Positions 23,878 to 33,050 of a stretch of 64,000 bases of DNA are shown in pieces. The stretch covers positions 1,165,767 through 1,229,766 of the forward strand of contig JBBZIV010000001.1 in the NCBI GenBank assembly GCA_038405045.1, in the 5' to 3' direction. The position numbers and the translations under genes are program-made. The stretch's first letter is position 1. Each line of letters begins with the position of its first letter. The notes under the pieces were generated by a model. The model made no database searches, was not told the origin of the DNA, and saw only the letters and a list, made by a program, of their open reading frames with translations. This DNA is from Sporobacter sp038405045 (GTDB taxonomy: Bacteria; Bacillota; Clostridia; Oscillospirales; Oscillospiraceae).

Positions 23878-25092
23878 TTAAATGTTCTGCAGTCCGCTGT
23901 ACATCTGCGCCATCGGCAGGATCACTGAAATAATGATCGTCCCGATAACGCCTGCCAGAAAGATGATAATTGCCGGCTCTAAGGCTGCCATCAACGATTG
24001 TGTGGCGATTTCAACCTCCTCGTCATAATAATCGGCGAGTTTTGAGAGCATCGCCTCAATATTGCCGGATTCCTCGCCTATTTTGAGCATGTGGCACACG
24101 AGCGGCGGAAAAAGGCCGCCGCGCACAAGCGGCTCTGAGAGTGATGTGCCCATGGTGACGTCTTCCTTGGCGTTTAAGATGGCTTCTTTGAAAAAGATGT
24201 TTGTCATCGTATTGGCGGTGATTTCCAGGGCGTTAATGAGCGGCAGACCGGCCGCCAAAAGCGTTGAAAGCGTTCTGGCCAAGCGAGACGACGCCGTTTT
24301 AACCGTCAGCTTGCCGAATAGCGGCAGCTTCATGGCGATTTTCCCGAAAACACGCATCCCGGCGTCCGTCGTTTTAAAATAGTTGAGAAAAACGACGAGC
24401 AAAATAATTGTCAAAACAACAATGTACCAGTAGCTCTGCATGAATTTGCTCAGTGCGACGACAAACAGCGTAATGCCCGGAAGCTTCGTTCCGAGGTCGG
24501 CAAACATCTGCTGAAATGTCGGCACGACGAAGGTCAGCATGGCAATGACAACGGCAACGGCGACGACGGCGACAACAGCCGGGTAAATCGACGCCTTTTT
24601 AATGAGCGCTTTGAGCCGCGCTTCCTTTTCAAACTGATCGGCCATCCGTGTGAAGGAGACCTCCAGACTGCCGGAGGCTTCGCCTGCCTCGACCATTGTG
24701 ATAAGCATGCCGGAAAAAACCTTTTCGTTCTGGCGCATGGCCCCTGCCAGTGACTCACCCTTTTCGACGGCGAGCTTCGTCTCCAAAATCGCCTTTTTAA
24801 GTGTTTTGTTCTCTGTCTGCTCTGAGAGCATGCCAAGCGCTTCGATAATCGTCACGCCCGCGCCGACGATACTAACAAACTGGCGGCAAAAGATGCTCAT
24901 ATCGCGCGACTTCGGCTTGCCGCCGATATCAAAAGTGATTTCCTTATTTAAAAGGTTTTGGTCATTGACGGCAAGCGCGACAAGGCCGTCGTTTTTTAAC
25001 AGCTCGCGGGCGCGTTCTTTCGTGTCCGCCTCGATCGTTCCCTTGCGGTTTCTGCCGGACCGGTCAACCGCCGTATAGATATATGCTGCCAA
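23878..25092 (-). CDS. pilC: type IV pilus inner-membrane platform protein
   Basis: Polytopic platform protein of 404 residues with the two repeated T2SSF domains (about 65-190 and 265-390), each with hydrophobic helices, and family motifs such as FCRQFVSIVGAGV and LVRGGLFPPLVCHM. It contacts the PilB/PilT motors. The start is TTG at 25092, preceded by GGGGG at 7 bases. It follows pilT by 50 bases. Between it and pilA lies a 490-base leader. Confidence 0.95.
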   Translation of the reverse strand: MAAYIYTAVDRSGRNRKGTIEADTKERARELLKNDGLVALAVNDQNLLNKEITFDIGGKPKSRDMSIFCRQFVSIVGAGVTIIEALGMLSEQTENKTLKKAILETKLAVEKGESLAGAMRQNEKVFSGMLITMVEAGEASGSLEVSFTRMADQFEKEARLKALIKKASIYPAVVAVVAVAVVIAMLTFVVPTFQQMFADLGTKLPGITLFVVALSKFMQSYWYIVVLTIILLVVFLNYFKTTDAGMRVFGKIAMKLPLFGKLTVKTASSRLARTLSTLLAAGLPLINALEITANTMTNIFFKEAILNAKEDVTMGTSLSEPLVRGGLFPPLVCHMLKIGEESGNIEAMLSKLADYYDEEVEIATQSLMAALEPAIIIFLAGVIGTIIISVILPMAQMYSGLQNI

Positions 25093-25142
25093 TATGCCGC
25101 CCCCTTCAAGCCAATAAGGCCGACCGATTGAGATCGATTCCT

Positions 25143-26198
25143 TCAGATAATCCGCTTGGCGAGATAATTGATATCCTGCGCATAACGCATCGCCTCAGCG
25201 TCGGTGATGACATTGCGGGTATACAGGTCGTATATCGCGTCGTCCATCGTCTGCATACCGGCTTTTTTATTCGTCTGCATGACGGACGGGATTTGAAACG
25301 TTTTGCTGTCGCGGATGAGATTGCGGATGGCTGGATTAATGTGCATGACCTCGATGGCTGCGCAGCGCCCCTTCCCGATTTTTTTCGAGATGAGCTGCTG
25401 AGAGACGACACTGACGAGCACCTCGGCCAGCTGCGTCCGGATCTGCTGTTGCTGGTGTGGTGGAAACACGTCGATGATACGGTCAATTGTTGATGCCGCG
25501 CCGATCGTGTGCAGAGTTGAAAAAACAAGATGGCCGGTCTCAGCCGCCGTAACGGCAATAGAGATTGTCTCAAGGTCACGCATTTCGCCGACAAGAATAA
25601 CGTCGGGGTCTTCGCGCAAGGCAGCTCGGAGGCCGCTGGCGTAATTTTCGGAATCCGTTCCCATTTCGCGCTGGTTGACGATCGCCTTCTTATGCCGGTG
25701 CAGATATTCAATGGGGTCTTCCAGCGTGATGATATGGTATGGATAATTCTCATTGAGCACGTTGATGAGTGATGCCAGCGTCGTGGATTTGCCGCTGCCC
25801 GTCGGCCCGGTGACGAGGACGAGCCCGCGCTGCCTTTTGACAACGTCGACAACGCTGTCGGGAATGCCGAGCTTATCGGGCGTCGGAATCTCATAATTTA
25901 AGGCGCGAACTGCGACGGCAACGCTCCCCCGCTGCATGAAAACGTTAACGCGGAAGCGCCCGAAATTCGTAACGGAATAGGCCAAATCGGCTTCGCCGTT
26001 TGTTTGGAGATGGGCTTTGTTTTTATCGGTCATCATTGCCTCGGCGACAGCAATTGTGTCAGCCGGTTTCAAAACGTCTCCGCCGAGGGAAACAAGATTG
26101 CCGTCAATGCGCGCAACAGGCGGGATGCCGACGGTAAAATGGATATCGGAAGCGCCTTTTTCAACAGCGTCTCTCAAAATATCATCGATAGGGTTCAT
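25143..26198 (-). CDS. pilT: pilus retraction ATPase PilT
   Basis: Hexameric motor ATPase, 351 residues. Walker A GPTGSGKST is at about 130-138, the Asp box and Walker B around DPDVILVGEMRDLET near 195-210, and the PilT-specific AIRNLIR-D motif near 287-294, which separates it from PilB-like assembly ATPases. So this pilus is predicted to retract and could support twitching. AAAGGA precedes the ATG. Confidence 0.95.
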   Translation of the reverse strand: MNPIDDILRDAVEKGASDIHFTVGIPPVARIDGNLVSLGGDVLKPADTIAVAEAMMTDKNKAHLQTNGEADLAYSVTNFGRFRVNVFMQRGSVAVAVRALNYEIPTPDKLGIPDSVVDVVKRQRGLVLVTGPTGSGKSTTLASLINVLNENYPYHIITLEDPIEYLHRHKKAIVNQREMGTDSENYASGLRAALREDPDVILVGEMRDLETISIAVTAAETGHLVFSTLHTIGAASTIDRIIDVFPPHQQQQIRTQLAEVLVSVVSQQLISKKIGKGRCAAIEVMHINPAIRNLIRDSKTFQIPSVMQTNKKAGMQTMDDAIYDLYTRNVITDAEAMRYAQDINYLAKRII

Positions 26199-26230
26199 CG
26201 AACACCATCCTTTCCGATAGATTCTGAGCC

Positions 26231-27946
26231 CTATGATTCAAATGACACCTTGACCATCTCGGAAACCGAAGTTGTGCCGTCTAGAACATATTCAGACGCC
26301 GACATGCGCAAGGTGTGCATTCCGTCTTTGATTGCCTGCTCCTTGATCTGTTCCGTTGTCCCCTTGGCCGCAATGATGCGTTTGAGCGGCGGCGTGATCT
26401 CCATAATTTCATACACGCCGATCCGGCCGAAGTAACCGGATTCACCGCAGAGATGACAGCCGCCGGGCGCGTAAATCATGAGCGGAAGGCTTGGGTCAAC
26501 CCCCAAAATGATTTTCTCCTGTTCTGTTGCCGGGCGCTGTTTGCGGCAGGTTGTGCAAAGGCGGCGGACAAGGCGCTGCGCGATGACGCCAACAAGCGAG
26601 TCGGCAAGCAGAAAAGACTCCACGCCCATATCAATCAGGCGGGTAACCGTTGCCGCCGAGCTGTTGGTGTGGAGCGTTGAAACGACGAGATGGCCGGTAA
26701 TCGACGCCTGTACGGCAATGGAGGCCGTCTCAAAGTCGCGGATTTCGCCGATCATAATGATATCGGGGTCTTGACGGAGAATAGCCCGAAGGGCGTTGGC
26801 AAACGTCATATCCGCCTTGGGATTGACCTGTACCTGATTGATCCCCGTAATGTTGGCCTCGACAGGGTCTTCGACGGTGACAATATTGACGTCCTCTTGA
26901 TTGAGTTCGCTCAGAGCTGTATACAGTGTCGTGGATTTGCCGCTGCCTGTCGGCCCAGTGACGAGGATCATCCCGTTTGGATTGGAGAGAATATGATCAA
27001 ACTGTGACAACTCCCATGTGCGGAAGCCAAGCTCAGATTTATCTTTCGTCAGGCCGGTGGCGGAAGCGATGCGCATGACAACCTTTTCACCGTACGACGT
27101 CGGCAGCACCGAGACGCGGACATCGTATTCGGCATGATCGACAACGATAGTGATGCGCCCATCCTGCGGCTTGCGTTTTTCGGAGATGTCCATCCGGCCG
27201 AGAATTTTAATGCGCGTCACAATGGCGGCCAGAAGCGCCGCGTCGTACATCATCTTTTCTATCAAAATACCGTCTATCCGGTACCGCACACGGACTTTTT
27301 TCTCGAGCGCCTCGACGTGAATGTCACTCGCCCGCTGGCGGACGGCTTGCTCGATCATCGTTTTAACGAGCTGGACAATCGGCGCGGAATTAAGCTCCAT
27401 TTCAGCTTGAAGGGCTGCCTCTTCCAGTGCCTGCTGCTGATGCTCCCGCTCTTTCGTATACTGCTCGGCAGCCGTCATGGCCTCTTCATTGCCGAAATAA
27501 CGATCCAGCACCGAGTTGATGGCGCCGACGGTCGCCACGCGCGGTTCGATGCGCCTGTTCGTGATGATGGCAATATCGTCCTGCGCGATCATATCGAGTG
27601 GGTCTGCCATGGCGACGATGAGGGCGTTAGAGTCCTTTTCATCAAAGCCAACCGGCAGCACCTTATGCTTGCGGAGAATAGAGCCGCTGACGAGACCGAT
27701 GACCTCCGGCGGTATTTTAATACCGCGCAGCTCAATCATCTCAATGCCGAGCTGGCGGTGCAAGGCATTTGTGATCTGCGTCTCGGTTGTAATGCCCGTT
27801 TCAATCAGGACATCCCCGAGGCGCTGCTTCGTGCGCTGCTGAATGGCGAGAGCGGCTTCAAGCTGCTTGTCGTCGACGACGCCCTGCGCTTTGAGGATAT
27901 CGCCAAGCCGCATTTTTCGTTTTGGCAGGTTCACAGACGTCACCAA
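26231..27946 (-). CDS. pilB: pilus extension ATPase PilB
   Basis: Assembly motor, 571 residues. An N-terminal GSPII_E-N/MshEN-like domain (MRLGDILKAQGVV and related) precedes the catalytic domain with Walker A near 330-338, Walker B DPDIIMIGEIRDFETA and a zinc motif with CxxC near 461-464 and 494-497. MshEN domains in PilB-type ATPases are known to bind c-di-GMP, so this protein may be a second site of control. The start is uncertain: TTG at 27946, GTG at 27943 or an ATG 11 codons later, none with a good binding site. First gene of the pilus operon. Confidence 0.94.
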   Translation of the reverse strand: MVTSVNLPKRKMRLGDILKAQGVVDDKQLEAALAIQQRTKQRLGDVLIETGITTETQITNALHRQLGIEMIELRGIKIPPEVIGLVSGSILRKHKVLPVGFDEKDSNALIVAMADPLDMIAQDDIAIITNRRIEPRVATVGAINSVLDRYFGNEEAMTAAEQYTKEREHQQQALEEAALQAEMELNSAPIVQLVKTMIEQAVRQRASDIHVEALEKKVRVRYRIDGILIEKMMYDAALLAAIVTRIKILGRMDISEKRKPQDGRITIVVDHAEYDVRVSVLPTSYGEKVVMRIASATGLTKDKSELGFRTWELSQFDHILSNPNGMILVTGPTGSGKSTTLYTALSELNQEDVNIVTVEDPVEANITGINQVQVNPKADMTFANALRAILRQDPDIIMIGEIRDFETASIAVQASITGHLVVSTLHTNSSAATVTRLIDMGVESFLLADSLVGVIAQRLVRRLCTTCRKQRPATEQEKIILGVDPSLPLMIYAPGGCHLCGESGYFGRIGVYEIMEITPPLKRIIAAKGTTEQIKEQAIKDGMHTLRMSASEYVLDGTTSVSEMVKVSFES

Positions 27947-27991
27947 CTCTCAAGGGATTCATGGGGCGGGAAGCCATAAGCACAACATCTT

Positions 27992-28022
27992 GTGATTTTG
28001 TCGCAAAACAGCGTAAAATCAC
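27992..28022. repeat. inverted repeat in the pilB leader
   Basis: GTGATTTT and AAAATCAC flank a middle that can also pair (CGCA/GCG), giving a strong hairpin about 45 bases before the pilB start. It lacks a U-run and so does not look like a terminator. It may be an operator or an RNA structure. Confidence 0.6.
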
Positions 28023-28098
28023 GGCGATTTGCGGATAATTTGCCAGTATTCCATCCAAAATCACAATATAATGTATAATTTTAGCTTTATCAAATGCC

Positions 28099-28128
28099 AT
28101 TATACAATATATTGTTTGAATTTGTCAA
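28099..28128 (-). promoter_or_regulatory. promoter of the pilus operon
   Basis: On the minus strand TTGACA (28128-28123) and TATAAT (28104-28099) are both exact consensus, 18 bases apart. Transcription would begin about 145 bases before pilB, giving a long leader that holds the inverted repeat at 27992-28022. Confidence 0.8.
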
Positions 28129-28134
28129 TGCGTG

Positions 28135-28167
28135 AAAAAATAAAAGCCCCCCATGAGGGAGGCTTTT
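28135..28167 (-). terminator. intrinsic terminator after the FNT gene
   Basis: On the minus strand AAAAGCC-t-CCC, loop, GGG-g-GGCTTTT is followed by ATTTTTT. It ends the rubrerythrin-FNT transcript before the pilus operon promoter. Confidence 0.85.
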
Positions 28168-28192
28168 ATAAAGAGGTTTCGAAAACGATTTA

Positions 28193-29044
28193 TTATTTCT
28201 TCGCAGCGGAAAGGGCTTCCTTCTTGTCGCCGGAGAGGTAAACGCCCCAGTAGCCCAGACCGACAAGGACAGAGCCGCCCACGATATTGCCGAGCGTGAC
28301 AGGCAGGAGGTTCTTAATAAAGAAGCCGTACCAGGAGAGGTTGGCGAGCTTGGAGGGGTCGATTTTGGCAACGGCATCGGCAAACGCGCCCGTTCCGTTG
28401 GCAAAAAGGCCTGCGGAGATGAAGTACATGTTGGCAACGCTGTGCTCATAGCCGCAGAGCACGAAGAACATAATCGGGAAGAAGAGACCGGCAATTTTAC
28501 CGGCAACATCTTTCGCGGCCATAGACATCCAAACGGCGATGCAAACGAGGAAGTTGCAGAGGATGCCGCGGATGAAAGCGTCAGAAAACGTCAGGTTGAC
28601 TTTCGTCACGGCTGTGTTGATTGCCGCAGCGCCGACAGCGCCGTTGAAGAGTGTGAATGTATGGCCGTAGACAACGAGCGCCGCGATAAGCATAGAACCG
28701 ATCAGGTTGCCGATGTAGACGATGATCCAGTTTTTAAGCATACCGGCGATAGAGGCCTGTTTGCAGCAAACGGGTAAAATAATCATCGTGTTGCCGGTAA
28801 ACAGTTCGCTGCCCGCAATGAGGACCATAGCGAGGCCTCCGGGGAAGACGCTGGCTCCGAGGAGCTTTGCGACCGAGGCAAGTTCTTTCGGGATTGATGC
28901 GGGTGCGACTGTTGAAGCAACGCCGGCCAGCGCGATGAAGATACCAGCCAGGATGCCAAGCCAGAGCATTTTGCCAATGGTGAGCTTTGTTTTCGCCGCG
29001 CCAACAGCTATGTAGTTTTGCGCGACTTCTTTGGGTGAATTCAT
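28193..29044 (-). CDS. formate/nitrite transporter (FNT) family channel
   Basis: Pentameric anion channel, 283 residues, with six membrane segments. FNT markers are visible: AGSELFTGN in the first omega loop, RGILCNFLVCIAVW, and GYEHSVANMYFIS with the central histidine. The family moves formate, nitrite, hydrosulfide or lactate; which one cannot be decided from sequence. AGGAGG precedes the ATG. It starts 18 bases after the rubrerythrin stop, so the two form an operon. Confidence 0.93.
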   Translation of the reverse strand: MNSPKEVAQNYIAVGAAKTKLTIGKMLWLGILAGIFIALAGVASTVAPASIPKELASVAKLLGASVFPGGLAMVLIAGSELFTGNTMIILPVCCKQASIAGMLKNWIIVYIGNLIGSMLIAALVVYGHTFTLFNGAVGAAAINTAVTKVNLTFSDAFIRGILCNFLVCIAVWMSMAAKDVAGKIAGLFFPIMFFVLCGYEHSVANMYFISAGLFANGTGAFADAVAKIDPSKLANLSWYGFFIKNLLPVTLGNIVGGSVLVGLGYWGVYLSGDKKEALSAAKK

Positions 29045-29062
29045 TCTAATCCTCCTAAACGC

Positions 29063-29605
29063 TTAGTAATTTTCCGCGCGAAGTTGAAAATACGCCTGTG
29101 GGTGTTTGCACACGGGACATTCATCAGGAGCTTTTTTCCCGATTTCAATGTGGCCGCAGTTGCTGCACTGCCATATCACGTCCTGATCCCTTGAGAAAAC
29201 GAGACCGCCTTCAATGTTGGCAATCAGCTTTCTATACCGCTCCTCATGGGTTTTTTCGACGGCGGCGACACCTTCAAACTGCTTGGCGATGTCGTCGAAG
29301 CCTTCCTCGTGCGCAACCTTGGCAAAAGACGCGTACATATCGGTCCACTCGTAGTGTTCACCGCCGGCCGCGTCGCCGAGATTTGTCAGGGTATCGGGCA
29401 CCTCGCCGCCGTGCAGGAGTTTGAACCACAGCTTGGCATGCTCCTTCTCGTTGTTCGCCGTCTCCTCGAAGATAGCCGCGATTTGCTCGTATCCGTCTTT
29501 TTTTGCCTTGGACGCGTAATAGGAATACTTATTGCGTGCCTGGGACTCACCTGAAAACGCGATCATCAGGTTTTCTGCTGTTTTGCTGCCTTTGAAATCT
29601 TTCAT
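29063..29605 (-). CDS. rbr: rubrerythrin
   Basis: Non-haem di-iron peroxidase, 180 residues, of anaerobes. The ferritin-like domain has the EExxH pairs (SGESQARNKYSYY, ETANNEKEHAK, VEKTHEERY), followed by a C-terminal rubredoxin-like domain with CSNC and CPVC. Length and order are typical. It reduces hydrogen peroxide with electrons from rubredoxin or NADH systems. AAGGAG precedes the ATG. Upstream is an AT-rich region of about 180 bases. Confidence 0.96.
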   Translation of the reverse strand: MKDFKGSKTAENLMIAFSGESQARNKYSYYASKAKKDGYEQIAAIFEETANNEKEHAKLWFKLLHGGEVPDTLTNLGDAAGGEHYEWTDMYASFAKVAHEEGFDDIAKQFEGVAAVEKTHEERYRKLIANIEGGLVFSRDQDVIWQCSNCGHIEIGKKAPDECPVCKHPQAYFQLRAENY

Positions 29606-29787
29606 GCGTTACACTCCTTGTCGATATTAGCACTTGTTCAAAACTGTTTCTATGAAAATCTTTTGGAATTTTGGATTATTTAATAATTTTTTTGCTTTTT
29701 GTTCATAATTTTCGACTTGTGCCGAAAGAAAGTATAAATAAACCGTTCAATTTTACTATATTTTCACAAAAAACACCGTTTCTGCCA

Positions 29788-30558
29788 TCACGCCTCTGCA
29801 AACAAGCCAAACAACTGCGTTCGGCTGCGGACCTTCGTCTTGGTGTAGATATTTGACAGGTGCTTGGAGAGTGTTGCCCGCGAGATGGAGAGCTTTCGGC
29901 ACATTTCTTCGCTGCTTTTGCTGCGGCAGACAAGCGTGACGATTTCCGTCTCGCGTTTCGTCAGTCCATAGCCGGACGCCGCCCCGGCTATCTTTTCAGA
30001 CCGAAAGACAAAGGCGCCTGAACCGCCGGCAAGAAGGCTTTGAAGCTTTCGCTCCAGCGGGTCCTTCAGCGTATTGAATATGTAGATGTCACGCGCGGAA
30101 AAATCGTCGTCTATTTTTCGCCGCAGAAGCCCAAGCACGGCCAGCGGACGGTCTTTGCACGCCAGCGAGGCGAAAAGACCCCAGTAGATATTGTTGCGCT
30201 GCCAGCAGTCGCGGTAAACGCGCATTTTTTCCATTCGGGCAGGTGCTACAACGTCCGACAGACGAAATACCACGCTTGAAGGTGCCGCCAAATAATCGTC
30301 CCACAGCGAAAAGCTGCCGTCTGAAAACCCGGTACGGTCGACATTTTCCTCTGAGAGGCCTGTTGAAATGGGATCTATCAGTGCAACGGCACCGTCTTCC
30401 CTAGCAGCCTGAAAGACAAGGCCTGACTGAAACGATATGAGTGTTTTAAGCTGCTGGAGGAGCATTTCGCACGTTTCTTCGTATGTCTGGCAGTATGTCA
30501 TGCGCGTGATCAGCTGGACAAGAAATTGCCATTCATAATCAAAAAGCGTCGAGCTCAT
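29788..30558 (-). CDS. LuxR-type transcriptional regulator
   Basis: A 256-residue protein with a GAF-like N-terminal part (about 15-170) and a C-terminal LuxR HTH at about 195-250: YGLTKRETEIVTLVCRSKSS, then SISRATLSKHLSNIYTKTKVRSR. The input part is not a recognised autoinducer or receiver domain. It lies upstream of the rubrerythrin operon on the same strand, with a gap of about 180 bases, and could control it; that is a guess from position. Confidence 0.85.
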   Translation of the reverse strand: MSSTLFDYEWQFLVQLITRMTYCQTYEETCEMLLQQLKTLISFQSGLVFQAAREDGAVALIDPISTGLSEENVDRTGFSDGSFSLWDDYLAAPSSVVFRLSDVVAPARMEKMRVYRDCWQRNNIYWGLFASLACKDRPLAVLGLLRRKIDDDFSARDIYIFNTLKDPLERKLQSLLAGGSGAFVFRSEKIAGAASGYGLTKRETEIVTLVCRSKSSEEMCRKLSISRATLSKHLSNIYTKTKVRSRTQLFGLFAEA

Positions 30559-30702
30559 GATAACATCCTCTCATCCATTTTTGTGTATCAAGCGGGCGTC
30601 GGATGGTATTCTTTGCGTAAATGACGCCACGGCATACCTAAAAAGATGTATTCTCAACGCGTCTAATCTAGCACACCGGCGACAGATTATCAAGGAAAAC
30701 GT

Positions 30703-31455
30703 TCAGTAAAGACGGACCTGTACAAACAGACGACCTTTTTTAGACCGGCGCTCGACACCTTCATAGATAAATCGCCCGAGCCCTCGGACAGAAACGATGG
30801 TTCCCGTAATCGGAACAACGCTTGTTTTATCTGTTTCGCGCCCATTCAAAAAGACGAACCCTTTGTCAATCAGCGCTTGACTCGCCGTCCGTGACAGATT
30901 GAAAACGGCGGCAACCAGCGCGTCCAGCCGCTCCGACGCAACATTGCGCGATGACGATACCGGCGTCTTTTGGGACAGCGACGGTATCTCGTCAACAATT
31001 GTGCAAGTAACAGACGTGCGGCGTACGGCACAAAGCTCCTGGACAATGAAGTCTGCAACCGAATCAAGGCAGACAAGATACGCCTCATTGCCGACGACGA
31101 TGATATCACCCAAAACGCCGCGACGTAAACCAAGACCCAAAAGGGCACCAAGAAAATCTCGATGCGTCAGTGCCTCGGTATATTTCGGCGCAGTCGGCAC
31201 AATGTCAACACAGGCAACAGGCGGCGCATCCGTATAGCCGCACAGCGTGTCGTCCCCAAAAACGGCAAGGCACCGCTCCGCGCCGTCATGTCCGCCAACA
31301 AGCGATATCGATGTGGCAAAACCGATTTGTGAACCCCGCAGCACTTCCTGCTCGGCCAGTGTTAGAAATTCCGAATAGACATATCGCCGCTGCGCGTCAG
31401 CTCTGTCAGCAAGTTCTGCAAACCGCTTCGACAGCTGCTTCTCGTCTTCCTGCAT
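30703..31455 (-). CDS. YlmH-like S4-domain RNA-binding protein
   Basis: A 250-residue protein with a YlmH-type N-terminal region and a C-terminal S4 RNA-binding domain (about 170-240: RLDALVAAVFNLSRTASQ, then KGFVFLNGR). YlmH relatives bind ribosomes/tRNA and in Bacillus sit in the division cluster; a recent role is peptidyl-tRNA rescue in ribosome quality control. Here it stands alone, divergent from the GNAT gene at 31677. GGAAAGG precedes the ATG. Confidence 0.85.
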   Translation of the reverse strand: MQEDEKQLSKRFAELADRADAQRRYVYSEFLTLAEQEVLRGSQIGFATSISLVGGHDGAERCLAVFGDDTLCGYTDAPPVACVDIVPTAPKYTEALTHRDFLGALLGLGLRRGVLGDIIVVGNEAYLVCLDSVADFIVQELCAVRRTSVTCTIVDEIPSLSQKTPVSSSRNVASERLDALVAAVFNLSRTASQALIDKGFVFLNGRETDKTSVVPITGTIVSVRGLGRFIYEGVERRSKKGRLFVQVRLY

Positions 31456-31676
31456 GAAATCGCACCTTTCCGGCGCGGGCTTCTCGCCGCGCGTTTGATC
31501 TGTTTATGGGGGCGGCGCATCGCCGCAATGCCGATGGTATCACGTTTCCACCCGGCGGTCAAACCACCCCGCCCATTCAGTCAGTGAAGGCGTGCACCTT
31601 TACGGATCCGCCGTTTTATGCTAAACTGCCTCTGATCACTTGGTGCCGATATTGTTGGAAGCGGAGGCTGATAAAT

Positions 31677-32498
31677 ATGGACGCAATTAAGCCAGGCCGC
31701 TGGCATCATTATAAAGGCAACGATTACGAGGTTCTTTATATAGCGCGTCACTCGGAGACACTCGAGCCGATGGTTGTTTATCGCGCGCTTTACGGTGACG
31801 GCGATGTATGGGTCCGCCCTGCGTCCATGTGGCAGGAGATGGTTTTGTCCGGCGGCGCGCACGTCCCGCGCTTTACTTATACGGGAGACTCCACCATCAC
31901 CCTCCGGCGTGAAACGCCTGATGATTACATGGCTTGCGAGCACTTGACGCGCGAGGCTTTCTGGAATCTTTTTAAGCCGGGTTGTGACGAGCATTATCTT
32001 TTGCATGTCATGCGCCGTGACGCGTCTTTTATCCCAGAGCTTGACATCGTCGCCGAAAAAGACGGCGCGATTGCCGGTCATATCGCCTATACTAAAAGCT
32101 GTGTCGCCGCGCCCCACGGCGGGACGCTCGAAACGATTACCTTCGGGCCGCTGAGCGTGCTGCCGCCACTGCAAAGAAGCGGCATCGGCGCACGCCTAGT
32201 TTTGCAGACGCTCGCCGATGCGCGGCGCGCCGGATACGGTGCCGTCATTATTCTCGGTCATCCTAAATACTACCCGACCTTCGGTTTCAGATGCGGGCGC
32301 GACTTCGGACTGACGCTGCCGGACGGCACGTCGCCGGATGCGCTTTTGGCACTGGAGCTTCAGGAGGGTTTTCTTACGCGATTCGGCGGCGGCGTATACC
32401 AGTATGCTGATGTTTATCACATTGACACTTCATCTGCCGAAGCTTTTGACAGAGACTTCCCGTATAAAGAAAAGAAGGTTACGGAGACGCAACTGTGA
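31677..32498 (+). CDS. DUF1653-GNAT fusion acetyltransferase
   Basis: A 273-residue two-domain protein. Residues 3-70 are a DUF1653 domain (PGRWHHYKGNDYEVLYIARHS and VWVRPASMWQE), a small SH3-like fold usually encoded alone. Residues 80-230 are a GNAT domain of the YhbS type, with RSGIGARLVLQTLADARRAG as the acetyl-CoA loop and FGFRCGRDFGL as the late strand. The ATG at 31677 has GGAGG 9 bases upstream; a long in-frame 5' extension to 31506 has no support. The 3' end overlaps the metalloprotease by 4 bases (GTGA), so they are co-translated. Confidence 0.87.
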   Translation: MDAIKPGRWHHYKGNDYEVLYIARHSETLEPMVVYRALYGDGDVWVRPASMWQEMVLSGGAHVPRFTYTGDSTITLRRETPDDYMACEHLTREAFWNLFKPGCDEHYLLHVMRRDASFIPELDIVAEKDGAIAGHIAYTKSCVAAPHGGTLETITFGPLSVLPPLQRSGIGARLVLQTLADARRAGYGAVIILGHPKYYPTFGFRCGRDFGLTLPDGTSPDALLALELQEGFLTRFGGGVYQYADVYHIDTSSAEAFDRDFPYKEKKVTETQL

Positions 32499-33013
32499 AA
32501 GATGATTACACCGTCATTTACTCTAAGCGCAAGACGCTGGCTCTTGAAATCACGAAGGACGCGGCGCTCCTTGTACGCGCGCCGCTGCATGCCGCGCCGC
32601 GCGATATTGACGCAATGCTGACCCGCCATGCGCGCTGGATTCAAACAGGTCTCGCAGCGCAGCGTCACCGCCTTTTGGCGCGGCCTCCGCTGACGGACGA
32701 CGAAATAGTGCTCTTAAAGAACCAAGCAAAAAAACACATTCCGGCACGTGTTGCTTTTTATGCCGTTATAATGGGCCTTGTGCCGACGGCCGTCAAAATA
32801 ACGAGCGCCGAAAAACGCTTCGGCAGCTGCAGCGGCACAAACCGCCTTTGCTTTTCCTGGCGTCTGATGCGCTATCCGGCAGACGCCATTGATTATGTCG
32901 TCGTCCACGAACTGGCCCATATCCAGCACAAAAACCACGGGAAAGATTTTTACGCCCTCATCGCGTCGGTTCTTCCGGACTTTAAGCGGCGGAAAAAGCT
33001 GCTCAGTGAATAA
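32495..33013 (+). CDS. YgjP-like (DUF45/M48-related) metallopeptidase
   Basis: A 172-residue zinc-dependent protease-like protein. The HExxH motif with its third ligand is visible in VVHELAHIQHKNHGKDFY (about 138-155). The preceding GSCSGTNRLCFSWRLMRYP is the conserved core of the YgjP family. The start is GTG inside the previous gene stop. Function unknown; the family is broadly conserved and related to SprT-type proteases. Confidence 0.88.
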   Translation: MKDDYTVIYSKRKTLALEITKDAALLVRAPLHAAPRDIDAMLTRHARWIQTGLAAQRHRLLARPPLTDDEIVLLKNQAKKHIPARVAFYAVIMGLVPTAVKITSAEKRFGSCSGTNRLCFSWRLMRYPADAIDYVVVHELAHIQHKNHGKDFYALIASVLPDFKRRKKLLSE

Positions 33014-33050
33014 AAAGAAGTTGCTGGAAGTTCAAGACGTAGACGCATTA

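Noticed and set aside
27134..27979. 281-codon plus-strand frame opposite pilB
   Set aside because: It is antisense to a well-supported PilB, has no domain and arises from the GC-rich codon pattern of the other strand.
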